This document shows, piece after piece, positions 25,189 through 25,343 of a stretch of 25,343 nt of DNA. Positions within the stretch are counted from its first letter, which is position 1; every line of letters starts with the position of its first letter. A program made the translations under genes and the position numbers. Source of the stretch: a virus. Where the stretch lies: the IMG/VR virus record IMGVR_UViG_3300037193_001237, positions 1-25,343 of that record; one strand, written 5' to 3'. A model generated the notes under the pieces. That model was not told the origin of the DNA. It saw only the letters and a list, made by a program, of their open reading frames with translations, and did not search any database.

Positions 25189-25343
25189 TCAGTCCTTCAG
25201 TTCAGGCGGCCTGAGCCGCTCCAGTCCCGCTGCCGTATTCATGTCCAGGACGCCCGACACGGGTAGCCCCAGAAGTCTCTGCACGCCCCTGAGAGAGGCT
25301 TTCGTGATGTCGTCCATGTCCCCGGTCCCTTCGAGCCCCAGGG
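25189..25343 (-). CDS. C-terminal end of endolysin: peptidoglycan-binding domain, partial
   Basis: Fifty codons plus TGA are visible on the minus strand, open at the right edge. The sequence ASLRGVQRLLGLPVSGVLDM followed by NTAAGLERLR matches the PG_binding_1 repeat (helix, GxxVDGxxGxxT, helix), typically at the C-terminus of cell-wall hydrolases. Upstream of holin-type genes it is most likely the end of the phage endolysin; a tail-associated hydrolase is the alternative. Confidence 0.75.
   Translation of the reverse strand, partial: LGLEGTGDMDDITKASLRGVQRLLGLPVSGVLDMNTAAGLERLRPPELKD

Noticed and set aside
1-25343. CRISPR array, insertion sequence or transposase
   Set aside because: No regularly spaced direct repeats and no transposase motif were seen; the Cas4-like nuclease lacks any Cas1/Cas2 neighbour.

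Overview
The window reads as the early half, plus the divergent and convergent transcription junctions, of a temperate tailed phage of a high-GC actinobacterium, most likely Streptomyces. The evidence is a tyrosine integrase with a small excisionase-type protein beside it, a WhiB-family regulator, a DUF5753/DUF397 gene pair (both families are typical of Streptomyces), a phage terminase, a lysis module, and high-GC codon use with many GTG starts. Late genes lie on the minus strand at both window edges: terminase large subunit at the left, and the end of an endolysin, a holin and a coiled-coil membrane protein at the right. The phage genome is therefore probably circular or circularly permuted, with the late operon running leftward out of position 1 and re-entering from position 25343.

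Layout. (1) 1-1826, minus: terminase large subunit, cut by the window edge. (2) 1827-4024: divergent control region with one small zinc-binding ORF (1950-2195), then about 1.8 kb without a convincing gene. It holds a dense run of about twenty different hairpins (2223-3071), repeated operator-like palindromes (3269-3516) and a second structured stretch with a possible H-type pseudoknot (3578-3777). (3) 4025-8434, plus: seventeen small ORFan genes, many with CxxC zinc knuckles. Several are separated by a recurring intergenic element of the form CCTGCCGG, then a hairpin, then ACAGGAGAGG. (4) 8435-8775: terminator, a branched stem structure and a promoter/operator. (5) 8776-10153: a DUF5753 protein lacking its usual HTH domain, its DUF397 partner and small membrane or proline-rich proteins. 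(6) 10264-10336: a tRNA-like gene with anticodon CAG on a short-variable-arm body. (7) 10496-12873: HTH protein, hypothetical protein, Xis-like protein, integrase, candidate attP region and a strong terminator. (8) 12884-24286: one long, tightly overlapping early operon. It encodes WhiB with a long C-terminal extension, a Cas4/RecB-like nuclease, a RecA/DnaB-fold ATPase, a SLOG/DUF2493 protein, a secreted metzincin protease, a MazG-like protein, an Hjc-like resolvase, a primase split into zinc-finger and TOPRIM genes, and many small unknowns. (9) 24291-24332: convergent terminator, then the minus-strand lysis genes.

How they work together. The nuclease, ATPase, split primase and resolvase form the replication/recombination core. 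WhiB, the HTH protein, the zinc-ribbon proteins and the DUF5753/DUF397 pair are the likely host-takeover or lysogeny regulators. The secreted protease looks like cargo, yet it is translationally coupled into the replication operon and has a terminator-shaped hairpin inside its signal-peptide codons. No classical HTH immunity repressor is recognisable in the window.
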